Source: Hymenobacter sp. BT730
Lineage (GTDB): Bacteria; Bacteroidota; Bacteroidia; Cytophagales; Hymenobacteraceae
DNA length: 64,000 nt
Assembly: GCF_030542105.1 (NCBI RefSeq)
Contig: NZ_JAUOFB010000007.1
Location: 1-64,000, forward strand
Reading direction: 5' to 3'
Below the pieces are notes generated by a model. It saw nothing but the letters and a program-made list of their open reading frames with translations, did not search any database and was not told the origin of the DNA. The number at the start of each line of letters is the position of its first letter. The stretch's first letter is position 1. Position numbers and translations under genes: made by a program. This document shows, piece by piece, positions 26,912 to 36,100 of the stretch.

Positions 26912-27634
26912 ATGGTTAAGAAGGCCGTACTGGCAGTTGCCCTCGCCGCTTTTGCCTCGGTGGCCCACGCCCAAAATCCTGGCAAGCCCCGTTTGGGCCT
27001 GAAAGCCGGGGCTACCCTGGCCCGCCTTACGGGCAATGAGCTGGATATACTGGCTGGACCCAACTACCGGGTGCAGCTGGGCGACCGGCACACAGGCTAT
27101 AATGTGAGTCTGGCGGCTACAATTCCCCTTTCCAGCACCGGCTTGTTTACCATTGCCCCCGAGCTGCAACTGAACCATAAGGGCTATAAGCTGACCCAAA
27201 CGTCTCTGAACACTGAGGAACTGGGCGCAAGCGAAACGCTACGCATTAATACCGTAGACCGCACGCTTTCCTACCTCGACTTGCCTCTTCCGGTGCGGGT
27301 AAACACCAATGGAGGTATGTATTTTGAGCTGGGTCCTCAGGTAGGCTACTTAACGGGCAGCAGCACCGATACCGAAACCTACAGCAAGTTCTCCGACAGC
27401 CGTAAAGAAACTACTACCAATGCTTCTTCCAGCGCAACCGGGGACGTAGCCAAGTGGGAATACGGCGCCGTGGCTGGCCTGGGCTATCAGTCGCGCAACG
27501 GTCTGACTATTGGGGCACGTTACAACCGCGGCTTTCAAACCGTGCTTGATACCGATGCCATTGAAAGCAAACCGAAGAGCGCCAACGACGCCATTATTAT
27601 ACAGGTGGGCTATTTGCTGCAACTGGGCAAATAA
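26912..27634 (+). CDS. PorT-like outer-membrane beta-barrel protein (array gene 1)
   Basis: A 240-residue exported barrel with a signal peptide (VLAVALAAFASVAHAQ). It opens LGLKAGATLARL, then alternating strands, TFTIAPELQLNHKGYKL-like and YLDLPLPVRVNTNGGMYFELGPQVGYL, the outer-membrane beta-barrel (PF13568) core shared by all five genes of the array, and ends with an aromatic last strand (IIQVGYLLQLGK). Family members are small porin-like or structural barrels; PorT/SprT acts in type IX secretion, but this function is not implied here. A terminator follows directly. Confidence 0.85.
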   Translation: MVKKAVLAVALAAFASVAHAQNPGKPRLGLKAGATLARLTGNELDILAGPNYRVQLGDRHTGYNVSLAATIPLSSTGLFTIAPELQLNHKGYKLTQTSLNTEELGASETLRINTVDRTLSYLDLPLPVRVNTNGGMYFELGPQVGYLTGSSTDTETYSKFSDSRKETTTNASSSATGDVAKWEYGAVAGLGYQSRNGLTIGARYNRGFQTVLDTDAIESKPKSANDAIIIQVGYLLQLGK

Positions 27635-27654
27635 TCAGGAGGTTATCCTGCAAG

Positions 27655-27690
27655 AAAATGGTCTGGCCGCGAGGTTGGACCATTTTTTTT
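27655..27690 (+). terminator. intrinsic terminator after barrel gene 1
   Basis: AAATGGTC and GACCATTT arms followed by an 8-9 base T-run. Confidence 0.8.
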
Positions 27691-27791
27691 TGCGGCAATA
27701 TGTATCCGTTGCTGATTTCTCCGTTTAAGGCCCCATGGAACCCCGGGTTGGGGTGCCGATGTGCAATGTTCAACTAAACCCTTGTTGCACC

Positions 27792-28463
27792 ATGAAAAAG
27801 ACAACAATCCTACTCGCTTCTCTCCTTGCCGCTGTTACTTTCTCCGCTCAACATGCCCAGGCTCAGGGCGTACGTCTGGGTATTAAAGGTGGCGTAAACT
27901 ATTCTAATCTATCCGGTGACCTGACCGACGAGGACCGCTTCGAAAGTAAGTGGGGTGCGCACGGCGGCGTGATGGCCAATTTCAGCGTAACCGACGATGG
28001 CTTCTTCTCTATTCAGCCTGAGGTGCTGTACTCGCAGAAAGGCTTTCAGTATGCTGATAATGAGTTTACCATTGGCTCCAATAAATACAAGTACAAAGGC
28101 GACCGTACCTACAACTACATTGATGTACCGGTCCTGCTCAAGATTAACGCCGATGGCTTTTTCTTTGAGGCCGGCCCGCAATACAGCTACCTGCTGAAAG
28201 TAAAGGATCAAACTGAGCGTTCCGTAAACGGTAACACCTACCAAAAAACGGAGGGCATCGAAAACCTGGACAACGTGAAGCGTAGCGAAATTGGCTACGC
28301 CGCTGGCCTGGGGTATCAGTCAACTGCTGGTTTCCTGGTGGGTATCCGCTACAATGGTTCGTTCACTGATTTCGGTGAAGACGGCTACCAGGATGATGAC
28401 GTAAAGAATGCCCGTAACTCTGTGTTCCAGGCGTCAGTAGGCTACCTGATTGGTGGTAAATAA
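27792..28463 (+). CDS. PorT-like outer-membrane beta-barrel protein (array gene 2)
   Basis: About 223 residues from the ATG at 27792, where the signal peptide (MKKTTILLASLLAAV, cleavage after HAQA) begins. An upstream start at 27735 would bury the signal. The body shows FFSIQPEVLYSQKGFQY and YIDVPVLLKINADGFFFEAGPQYSYLL, the repeated core of the array, and a final strand VFQASVGYLIGGK. It is closest in sequence to gene 4. Expected in the outer membrane with acidic extracellular loops (GEDGYQDDDVKN). Confidence 0.85.
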   Translation: MKKTTILLASLLAAVTFSAQHAQAQGVRLGIKGGVNYSNLSGDLTDEDRFESKWGAHGGVMANFSVTDDGFFSIQPEVLYSQKGFQYADNEFTIGSNKYKYKGDRTYNYIDVPVLLKINADGFFFEAGPQYSYLLKVKDQTERSVNGNTYQKTEGIENLDNVKRSEIGYAAGLGYQSTAGFLVGIRYNGSFTDFGEDGYQDDDVKNARNSVFQASVGYLIGGK

Positions 28464-28491
28464 GCCGTAGCTTTTCAAGCAAAAAAATTTG

Positions 28492-28528
28492 GGCGCTTAC
28501 TTTCTTCGGAGAGTAAGCGCCTTTTTGT
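28492..28528 (+). terminator. intrinsic terminator after barrel gene 2
   Basis: A 10-base perfect stem, GGCGCTTACT with AGTAAGCGCC, around a 10-base loop, followed by TTTTTG. Confidence 0.9.
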
Positions 28529-28645
28529 TTCATAGTAATTTCTGAATACTGGCACAATTCCTGCAGCCCCTTTCTGCCTCTACTGCAACGCCCGCTCTCG
28601 TCCTCATCCCCGAACTTTTCTTTCTTCTTTGTTCTTCGATTTTGC

Positions 28646-29254
28646 ATGAAAAAGGCTGTATTTCTACTCGCCACCGTGCTTTGTACCACGGGTGCTGTGC
28701 AGGCACAAAAAACCGTATTCGGAATAAAAGCCGGGGCCAACCTGAGCAATATAGCAGGCTCTGATGCGCCGGATGCCAACAAGCTTAAGCCTGGCGGCTT
28801 GGCTGGTGTTCTGGTGAATTTCCCGGCCTCCTCAGATGGTTTTTTGTCCATCCAGCCGGAGCTGCTATACTCTATGAAGGGTACTACCCGTAATGAGGGC
28901 ACCTTTAAAACTACCCTACATTATCTGGATGTGCCCGTACTGGCCCGGCTAGATCTGCAGGGGCCTTTCTTGGTGCTGGGCCCGCAGGCCAATATTTTGC
29001 TGACTTCTAATTCTGGCAGAGATGGGTACAGACCAGTCAACTTTGGCGGTACTGCCGGGGTAGGTTTTCAGTCGGAAACCGGGCTAAGCGTAGAACTACG
29101 CTATAATCGGGATATAACTTCTCTCAATGAAGACAACGGTAACATTACGTTACATAACTACAACTCTGTGTTGCAAGCGCAGGTAGGCTACCTGTTTCTT
29201 GGCAGTAATAACCCGGCGTTTAACCACGCCAGACGTAACCGCAGCAAGTACTAA
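28646..29254 (+). CDS. PorT-like outer-membrane beta-barrel protein (array gene 3)
   Basis: A 202-residue barrel with signal peptide (MKKAVFLLATVLCTTGAVQAQ). Core: FGIKAGANLSNIAG, FLSIQPELLYSMKGT, HYLDVPVLARLDLQGPFLVLGPQANIL. It differs from the other four in ending with a basic tail after the last strand (NNPAFNHARRNRSKY) instead of stopping at the aromatic terminal strand, which might affect recognition by the barrel-assembly machinery. Terminators lie on both sides, so it is probably a single-gene unit. Confidence 0.83.
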   Translation: MKKAVFLLATVLCTTGAVQAQKTVFGIKAGANLSNIAGSDAPDANKLKPGGLAGVLVNFPASSDGFLSIQPELLYSMKGTTRNEGTFKTTLHYLDVPVLARLDLQGPFLVLGPQANILLTSNSGRDGYRPVNFGGTAGVGFQSETGLSVELRYNRDITSLNEDNGNITLHNYNSVLQAQVGYLFLGSNNPAFNHARRNRSKY

Positions 29255-29276
29255 TAATCAGTTATTTAACTTATAT

Positions 29277-29313
29277 AACCCTGCCTTTCCTACGGAGAAA
29301 GGTAGGGTTTTTT
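29277..29313 (+). terminator. intrinsic terminator after barrel gene 3
   Basis: AACCCTGCCTTTC and GAAAGGTAGGGTT arms (one mismatch) with a 7-base loop and TTTTTT. Confidence 0.88.
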
Positions 29314-29403
29314 ATACCAGCAATGCCTGAATGAAGCAGATTGGCACATTTTTCGAATAGAGCCCGGCATACGATTTCCTTTCCCTAATTCGTATTTGAC
29401 CTT

Positions 29404-30105
29404 ATGAAAAAGTCCACCGTTCTCGTAGCCGCTTTGCTTTCTGCCGCGGCCTTTTCTTCGGCCCACGCCCAAGGCGTGCGTTTGGGTCTGCGCGCCGGCG
29501 CCAACTACACTAATCTGTCCGGCAACATTAAAAACGAAAACACTTACAATAACAAGCTCGGCTTTGTGGGCGGCGTTATGCTGAACGCTCCACTTGTGGA
29601 AAATTTCTTCTCCATTCAGCCCGAGCTTTTGTACTCGCAGAAGGGATTTGAAAACAAGCCGAATGAGTACGACAACACTATTGCCGGCATTGGTTATAAG
29701 GAAAAGCGCGAAGGCAAGGTAAACTACAACTACTTGGACCTGCCTATTCTGGCCAAGATCAATGCCGATGGTTTCTACGTTGAGGCCGGCCCGCAGATTT
29801 CTTACCTGCTCAGCTCCAGCAACGAAACCAAAACCACCCGCACTAACACCGTAAGCGGCAAAACAGACACGTTTGAAGCCCAAAATAAGAACGATGTCAG
29901 CGACCTGAACCGCACGGAGCTGGGCTACGCTGCCGGCCTGGGTTATCAGGCAGAAAATGGCCTGAGCATTGGTCTGCGCTATGCTGGTGCCTTCAGCGAC
30001 CTGGTGAAGAGCGAAAATGGCGACACTTACTTCAACGGCGACCTGAAAAACGCCCGCCATTCTGCCTTCCAGGTTTCCTTGGGGTATTTGATTGGCAATA
30101 AGTAA
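29404..30105 (+). CDS. PorT-like outer-membrane beta-barrel protein (array gene 4)
   Basis: A 233-residue barrel with signal peptide (MKKSTVLVAALLSAAAFSSAHAQ). Core segments LGLRAGANYTNLSG, FFSIQPELLYSQKGFEN and YLDLPILAKINADGFYVEAGPQISYLL align with gene 2, its nearest relative, suggesting duplication of one from the other. Long hydrophilic loop SSSNETKTTRTNTVSGKT likely faces the outside. The last strand is FQVSLGYLIGNK. A terminator follows 23 bases after the stop. Confidence 0.86.
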   Translation: MKKSTVLVAALLSAAAFSSAHAQGVRLGLRAGANYTNLSGNIKNENTYNNKLGFVGGVMLNAPLVENFFSIQPELLYSQKGFENKPNEYDNTIAGIGYKEKREGKVNYNYLDLPILAKINADGFYVEAGPQISYLLSSSNETKTTRTNTVSGKTDTFEAQNKNDVSDLNRTELGYAAGLGYQAENGLSIGLRYAGAFSDLVKSENGDTYFNGDLKNARHSAFQVSLGYLIGNK

Positions 30106-30128
30106 GCAAAGCGGCTATTGCCAATATG

Positions 30129-30160
30129 GCCCCTTCCCACCATGGGAAGGGGCTTTTTGT
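30129..30160 (+). terminator. intrinsic terminator after barrel gene 4
   Basis: A 10-base stem, GCCCCTTCCC with GGGAAGGGGC, around ACCAT, followed by TTTTTG. Confidence 0.9.
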
Positions 30161-30237
30161 TGCCCCGGGAGTAAGCATGGAAGGTTTTCGGCGTAGTTTC
30201 GCACTTGTACAGTATGTCACCCTGACTTTCATTTCCC

Positions 30238-30837
30238 ATGAAGAAAGCATTTCTCCCTCTTTTACTGCTGGCTGGCTTAGCCGGTACGGCCCAGGCACAA
30301 AGTAACGTATCGTTAGGCCTGAAAGCGGGCGGCACGCTTGCCTCGTTCGTGGGCAAACAGGCTCGAAGTGGCGGTTACACACCTGGCTTCCATGCCGGCA
30401 TCTTCGCCAATATCGGCTTTACCAACATGCTGGCTTTCCAGCCTGAACTGCTGTACTCGCAGAAAGGCGACTATCAAGAACTGATTCCGAACCCTGCTGA
30501 CAACAAGCTGAGCTATGTGGATGTGCCCCTGCTGCTGCACGTGAATGCCGGGGGGCTGTTCTTTGAAGCCGGGCCGCAGCTAGGGTTCTTGGTGTCGGCC
30601 AAAGAGAAGTACAATACCACCACCTACGACCGGAAAAGCAGCTACAACCCCTTTGATCTAGGCTACGTGACTGGCCTGGGGTACCAGCGCAAACGCGGTT
30701 TGGGCATAGGGCTGCGCTACAACGGCGGCATCACCAACATTGAAAAAGCCACTACCAGCGGCAGTACCACCGTGCAGCGCAACATCCGCAACAGCGCTTT
30801 CCAGCTCTACCTCACTTATTCGCTGAACGGCCGCTAG
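30238..30837 (+). CDS. PorT-like outer-membrane beta-barrel protein (array gene 5)
   Basis: A 199-residue barrel with signal peptide (MKKAFLPLLLLAGLAGTAQAQ). Core segments SLGLKAGGTLASFVG, MLAFQPELLYSQKGDYQ and YVDVPLLLHVNAGGLFFEAGPQLGFLV follow the array pattern, with shorter loops than genes 2 and 4. The final strand is FQLYLTYSLNGR. It is the last member of the array and is ended by a long terminator shared with the convergent M20 peptidase gene. Confidence 0.85.
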   Translation: MKKAFLPLLLLAGLAGTAQAQSNVSLGLKAGGTLASFVGKQARSGGYTPGFHAGIFANIGFTNMLAFQPELLYSQKGDYQELIPNPADNKLSYVDVPLLLHVNAGGLFFEAGPQLGFLVSAKEKYNTTTYDRKSSYNPFDLGYVTGLGYQRKRGLGIGLRYNGGITNIEKATTSGSTTVQRNIRNSAFQLYLTYSLNGR

Positions 30838-30846
30838 CGTGTCGGC

Positions 30847-30897
30847 AGCAACAAAGAAGCCCGGCTCCTACTACAGGAACCGGGCTTCTTTGTTGCT
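30847..30897. terminator. bidirectional intrinsic terminator
   Basis: A long stem in which AGCAACAAAGAAGCCCGG pairs with its perfect complement around a 15-base loop; T-rich when read either way. It lies between the stops of barrel gene 5 (+) and the M20 peptidase (-). Confidence 0.88.
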
Positions 30898-30905
30898 GCG
30901 TAAAG

Positions 30906-32270
30906 TTACTCCTTCATGCCTGCCGCATAGTTGCGGTAGAAATGTGGAATGGTTTCGATGCCTTTAAAGAAATTGAATACGCCGTAGTGCTCATTAGGCG
31001 AGTGAATGGCATCAGAATCCAACCCAAAGCCCAGCAACACTGAATCCAGACCTAGTTCCGACTTGAACATAGCGACAATGGGAATAGAGCCGCCACCTCT
31101 CGTAGGAATGGGCTTTTTGCCGAAGGTGGTTTCCAAAGCATCGGCCGCGGCCTGGTAGGCTACCGAATCAGTAGGCGTCACGACTGGCTCACCGCCATGG
31201 TGAGGCGTTACTTTTACCGTTACGCTGGCTGGGGCAATGCTTTCAAAGTGCTTCTGGAACAACGCCGTGATTTCCTCCGAAGTCTGGTGCGGCACCAGGC
31301 GCATGGAGATTTTGGCGTAGGCTTTGGAAGCAATTACCGTTTTAGCACCTTCCCCAGTATACCCCCCCCAAATGCCATTCACATCCAGTGTAGGCCGAAT
31401 ACCGATACGCTCCACGGTGGTATAGCCTTCCTCGCCGTAAATATCTTTTAGGCCAATGCTCTCCTTAAACTCTTCATCGGAGTGCGGCACGCGGTTCAGC
31501 TCGGCCCGCTCAGCTTCGCTGAGTACGGCTACGTTGTTGTAGAACTCAGGAATGGTAATGTGGTTGTTCTCATCGTGCAGCGAGGCAATCATCTTGCACA
31601 GCACGTTGATGGGGTTAGGTACGGCGCCACCGTAGAGGCCGGAGTGCAGGTCGCGGTTGGGGCCGGTTACTTCTACCTGGTGGTAGCTCAGGCCGCGCAG
31701 GCCTACCTCAATGCTGGGCTGGTCATTAGAGAGAATGCCAGTATCCGAAATCAGGATAACATCGGCCTTCAGCTTCTCCTTGTTGGCTTTCACGAAGATG
31801 CCCAGGTTGCTGGAGCCTACTTCCTCCTCGCCTTCAAACATCACCTTCACGTTGCAGGGTACGCCGCCGTCCTGCATCATCATTTCGAAGGCTTTTACGT
31901 GCATGTACACCTGGCCTTTGTCGTCGCAGGCGCCACGGGCGTAGATCTTACCATCTTTGATTACAGGCTCGAAGGGGGGCGAGGTCCACAGCTCGTATGG
32001 GTCGGCGGGCTGCACATCATAGTGGCCGTACACCAGCACCGTGGGCAGGCTGGGGTCGATGATTTTGTCACCGTAGACGATGGGGTAACCGGCTGTCTGG
32101 CACAGCTCCACGTTTTCCATGCCGGCTTCTTCCAGGCGCGTTTTCAGGTAGTCAGCGGCCCGCAGCACGTCGCCGTGGAACTTGGGGTCAGCGGAAACCG
32201 AGGGGATGCGGAGCCAGTCGAGCAATTCGCTCAGGAAACGGTCTTGGTTCTGTTCGAGGTAAGAAGCCAT
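30906..32270 (-). CDS. M20 family dipeptidase
   Basis: A 454-residue cytosolic metallopeptidase. Zinc-ligand motifs: VYGHYDVQPADPYELW, ARGACDDKGQVYMH, FEGEEEVGSSNL with the catalytic Glu pair, and near the C-terminus a late His in DAIHSPNEHYGV. A dimerisation (lid) domain occupies about residues 200-310. The closest group is the dipeptidase/CNDP-like branch that cleaves dipeptides with broad specificity. A TACTTTTA string at 32309-32316 on the minus strand could be its -7 element. It forms its own unit, convergent with the barrel array. Confidence 0.93.
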   Translation of the reverse strand: MASYLEQNQDRFLSELLDWLRIPSVSADPKFHGDVLRAADYLKTRLEEAGMENVELCQTAGYPIVYGDKIIDPSLPTVLVYGHYDVQPADPYELWTSPPFEPVIKDGKIYARGACDDKGQVYMHVKAFEMMMQDGGVPCNVKVMFEGEEEVGSSNLGIFVKANKEKLKADVILISDTGILSNDQPSIEVGLRGLSYHQVEVTGPNRDLHSGLYGGAVPNPINVLCKMIASLHDENNHITIPEFYNNVAVLSEAERAELNRVPHSDEEFKESIGLKDIYGEEGYTTVERIGIRPTLDVNGIWGGYTGEGAKTVIASKAYAKISMRLVPHQTSEEITALFQKHFESIAPASVTVKVTPHHGGEPVVTPTDSVAYQAAADALETTFGKKPIPTRGGGSIPIVAMFKSELGLDSVLLGFGLDSDAIHSPNEHYGVFNFFKGIETIPHFYRNYAAGMKE

Positions 32271-32394
32271 GCAGAGGTAGGTAGGTTGATGCTAGATGGG
32301 AAGTGGCGTAAAAGTAACACGGATTGGCAGCCTGCTCCAATTAGGAAATTGGAGAAGCCGCTACTTATAATTCCATACTGTAAATGCTTACCTC

Positions 32395-33036
32395 TTACTT
32401 TTTATCCCATGGCATAGGCACGCGGCTTTCCGTGCCGGCGCGCAGGCGCCCGATATTAGCACGGTGGGTGTAAATCAGTAGCAAGGCCAGTACAAAGCCG
32501 AACCAGAGCAGCAGGGAATTATCGGGGCGGAAAGCGGGGAATAACTGCAACACGGCAAACACCACGCCCGCCGTCATGCTGCTGAGTGAGACGTAACGAA
32601 ACAGCACCAGCATCACGATAAAGACCAGAATACACACGCCTACGGTGGCCGGGGCAATGGCCAGCATCATACCCAGTACGGTAGCCACGCCTTTGCCGCC
32701 CCGGAAGCCAGCCCAGATGGGGTAGATATGCCCCAGCACGGCTAGCACCCCGCAGGCCAGCTGAAAATAGAGCAGCTGTCCGGGCTGAATAGCACCCTGC
32801 TGCATCATGACGGTAGCCAACGAAGTAGCGGCCCAGCCCTTCAGCACATCTACGGCCATCACGAAGGAGCCGGGCTTTTTGCCCAGCACCCGGAAGGTGT
32901 TGGTAGCGCCGGCGTTGCCGGAGCCGTGTTCCCGAATATCAAGGCCGTAGAACCAGCGGCCTACCCACAGGGCGGTGGGAATGGAGCCAACCAGGTAAGC
33001 GGCCACCAATAGACCGATGACGATGGGCAGATTCAT
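32395..33036 (-). CDS. plsY: glycerol-3-phosphate acyltransferase PlsY
   Basis: A 213-residue inner-membrane enzyme that transfers the acyl chain from acyl-phosphate to glycerol 3-phosphate, the first step of phospholipid synthesis. The PlsY motifs are visible: GSIPTALWVG, then HGSGNAGATNTFR near residues 37-49, VLKGWAA, and the glycine-rich FRGGKGVAT near residue 110. Hydrophobic segments number about five to seven. Located just downstream of the terminator of the 1760-residue protein gene, so it has its own promoter. Confidence 0.95.
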   Translation of the reverse strand: MNLPIVIGLLVAAYLVGSIPTALWVGRWFYGLDIREHGSGNAGATNTFRVLGKKPGSFVMAVDVLKGWAATSLATVMMQQGAIQPGQLLYFQLACGVLAVLGHIYPIWAGFRGGKGVATVLGMMLAIAPATVGVCILVFIVMLVLFRYVSLSSMTAGVVFAVLQLFPAFRPDNSLLLWFGFVLALLLIYTHRANIGRLRAGTESRVPMPWDKK

Positions 33037-33134
33037 ACAAAAAGAGCGTAACGGTGGGAAATAGGCAGAAGAGAGAATGGCCGATTGACGCCAAATATAC
33101 AGGTACTGCCCACATTGAGCCGGCCCGGAAACAA

Positions 33135-33166
33135 ACAGCCCCGCTCCGGAACCGGAGCGGGGCTGT
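33135..33166 (-). terminator. intrinsic terminator after the 1760-residue protein gene
   Basis: A 15-base perfect stem, ACAGCCCCGCTCCGG with its complement, around a two-base centre. The minus-strand tail TTTGTTT is T-rich. Confidence 0.82.
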
Positions 33167-33175
33167 AGCCAGGGG

Positions 33176-36100
33176 TTACTGGTCGCCGAAGGGGTCGTCT
33201 TCGTTTTTCTTCTTTTTCTTCTTTTTGCTGGTATCTTCTACCGGAGCCACTGATGCATCAACTGGCGGGTTATCCGCTTCCGCCTTTGCCTCTTTTTTGC
33301 TTTTCTTTTTGTTGGTTTCTTCTACCGGCGAGGTACCGGCTGCCTCCTTCGCGGCAGCATCAATCAGGGCCTGGTCGTCGTCCTTTTTCTTCTTTTTCTT
33401 GCGGTCTACCGGGGCGTCATCTATAGGCGCATCGGTGGGCTGCTGATCTGTGTTCGAAACGTCAAACTCCGAGCCTTTTTTCTTCTTTTTCTTCTTGCCC
33501 TCCTCTTCTACGGCTGGGTCCGGTTCGGGCTGGGTCGTAACAATTTTCTTGGCAGCCTCCTTGCCTTTCAGACCCAGGTAGGTTTTGCGGAAGCGTGTGA
33601 GGAACTCCTGCACCGTCTGGTCGTCGCCCAGGAAGAAGCCGTACTCAGTGGCCGTGTTGTAGTCGCCTTTGGCTTTGTAGCCCACAATCTCATCGAAAGA
33701 GCCGTGCTGAGCTTTGGCCAGTATGGTGTTGTTGGCATACTTGAGGTAGTACCAGGTCTGCGGTTCGGCCTCCAGGTACATTTCCACCACGTCGCCAGTC
33801 GATTCTTTCTTGATTTCGATGTAGCCGTCTATCAGCGCATTGATGTCTTTCTTCAGGATGCTGACCAAGCCAATTTTACCCGTAGAGTACCAGGCTCGCT
33901 GCTTTTCCGACCACACCAGGTTTACCTTGTTGAGAACCAGGGTACGTGCCAGTTTAGATGATACTTTCTGCAGAGGTGTATAGCCACCACGGCGGTCCAT
34001 ATAGGCGGCAGCTGCTTTGCTGCCTACGAATTCGCCGAGCTTGAGGGCCTGTGCCCGGGAGTTATCCACGGCCTCAGGCAGGCCTTTGGCATAGCGGGCC
34101 ATATCCTCACCCATAGCTATGAGCGCCTTTTCGGGCAGGTTAATATCCAGCGCCATAAAGGTATCCAGCTCGTAGCGGCTGCTGTCAGGCTTGGCATAGC
34201 CCACCCCGGCCGCTTCCATGGTGTAGTCCTTATTGGAATTAATCAGGTTGAGCTTGCCCCGGAACGTCATAGCAGCCGTGGAGTCATTAAACGTCAACAC
34301 ATTGCCCTCCAAAATGTCAGGGCTTTCATCCTGCGGCCCCAGGCGGAACTGGCGGGTTCTTTGATCGAAGGCCAGCGTGCCCTCAGCCTGGAAAATATTC
34401 TGGTCAGTTACGCTCTGCTTGGGCCCTACAAACAATGGGTACACCTTGTTAGCTTCCGACATAAACAGGCCCGTAAAGAGAATGGAGCCATCATCTGCCT
34501 TTGGTTCCCGAATAGGAATGCGGATGCGGTTGGGGTCAATCGAGTCCTGCACTGCAAACCAGGTAGAAGCCCCTGGGTTCTTGCTAAACTCCAGCCTCGA
34601 TTGCCCATCAAAAGCAAACCGCTTGTGTTGCGAGTTCATGATGGCACTACCCCGGTACGCAATGCGCGGTGCCAAATGGAATTTATCCTCGGCTTTAATA
34701 CTAGCAGTAGCCAACGTGGGCGGAGAGATTTTACCGCCATCATTCTTGCTCAGTAGTTTGGCTGCCCGACTACGGTTGTCGCCGCCCTGGGCCTGCGCCG
34801 AGTCTACCCGGAAGTTCTCAAACCTGATGGCAAAGGAATCAGCAGAAGCGTTTTTATAGTTATACAATGCATTGCCCACAAAAGACCGCCGCGACAGAAT
34901 ATCCACCTCCCCTTTGTAGAGGTGGTGGTACTTGTGCAGCGTATCCATAGTCACATTCGCATTCTTGAACGCGCGCATATCGGCGTTAGCCGAGATATAC
35001 ACTTTGTTGCTGTCCGGTTCAATCCAGGCATCGGCGGCGGCAATATGGGGCACGCCGCCAGCCAGTAGACGGTACTTGTTCAGGTCGTACATGCCGCTGG
35101 AGGCCTGAAACTTCAGGCCGTACTGATCGGGCTTGGTAGAGTAGAAGAAGGAGCGGGTAGAATCGGCGCCTGGTGCTACCCGGAACACAATGGTCTTCTT
35201 CTTGAAGTCCCACTTACCGCCACTCAGGGAGGTTTTATACTGCGTATACGGCAGCTCTACGTTAGCTACACCCTCCTTCTCCGGTGAGAAGTCCGCAAAC
35301 GCTTGCTTGATGTTATAGTCAAACGCCACGTCGGTGGCCGTTACGGCCGGCTTGTTCTGCTCGCTCGATTTGATGTTGAGCACGGCATTATTGCCTTTGT
35401 AATGATGCTGCAGGAACGTGAACTTAGGGGAGCGAATCACCGACTGCGGGCCTTCCATCCGACCGGCACCGTACAGGCCTGTGGGCGTCAGCACAGTTTC
35501 CCCGCGGTAGGTGTAGGTACCATCATAAAACTTCATAGCCGTACTGGACTTGGCCGTGCTGAAGTACATGGAGTCGGCAGCTACCGCCCACTTCATTTGA
35601 TAGCCGGGAAGCAGGTTCAGCTTCGGGTACTCGGCGCCTTTGTAAGGGCCTTCCGTAAGCGTAGCGGTAGTGCCCACCGTTACCACGGAGTCTTTGTAGA
35701 AAATAAACTGGTCGCTCTTGAGGGTGGCGGCCAGGTACTTTATTTCCCCAATACCCTGCAGACCCCGGTTACTCATCTTCACCTGGTTAAACAGCTGGGC
35801 TTTGCCGCCATACAGCGGAAAACCGCCTTTGGGAACATTGTAGGTGAAGCCAAGAGAGCCATCTTCCTGTAGGGCCAGTTTGGTAGCGAAGCGCGGCATA
35901 ATATTGCCCGACACGAAGGTACCCTTGAAGCCCACCGCCGAGCGGTTCTTGTTGTTGAGCGAGTCCAGCCGGAAAGGCGGAATATCGAAGTACACGGTGG
36001 TATCGTAGGCGCCGCCCAGCACTTCCGGCTTGTCGAAGAACACGTAGGCTCCGGTAGTAGCATCGAACGAAGGGTACGCGCCCAGCTTCTTGCGTCCCGA

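Noticed and set aside
28637-28644. CGATTTTG before barrel gene 3 as a promoter element
   Set aside because: Two mismatches to TAnnTTTG at the most conserved first two positions; it also ends only one base before the ATG.
31482-32417. 311-residue plus-strand frame opposite the M20 peptidase
   Set aside because: It is a shadow frame; the minus-strand gene carries all metal-binding motifs.
33054-33446. Plus-strand open frame rich in Phe and Ser opposite the poly-lysine tail
   Set aside because: It is the mirror of the AAG/AAA runs in the giant protein gene; no signal, domain or start context supports it.
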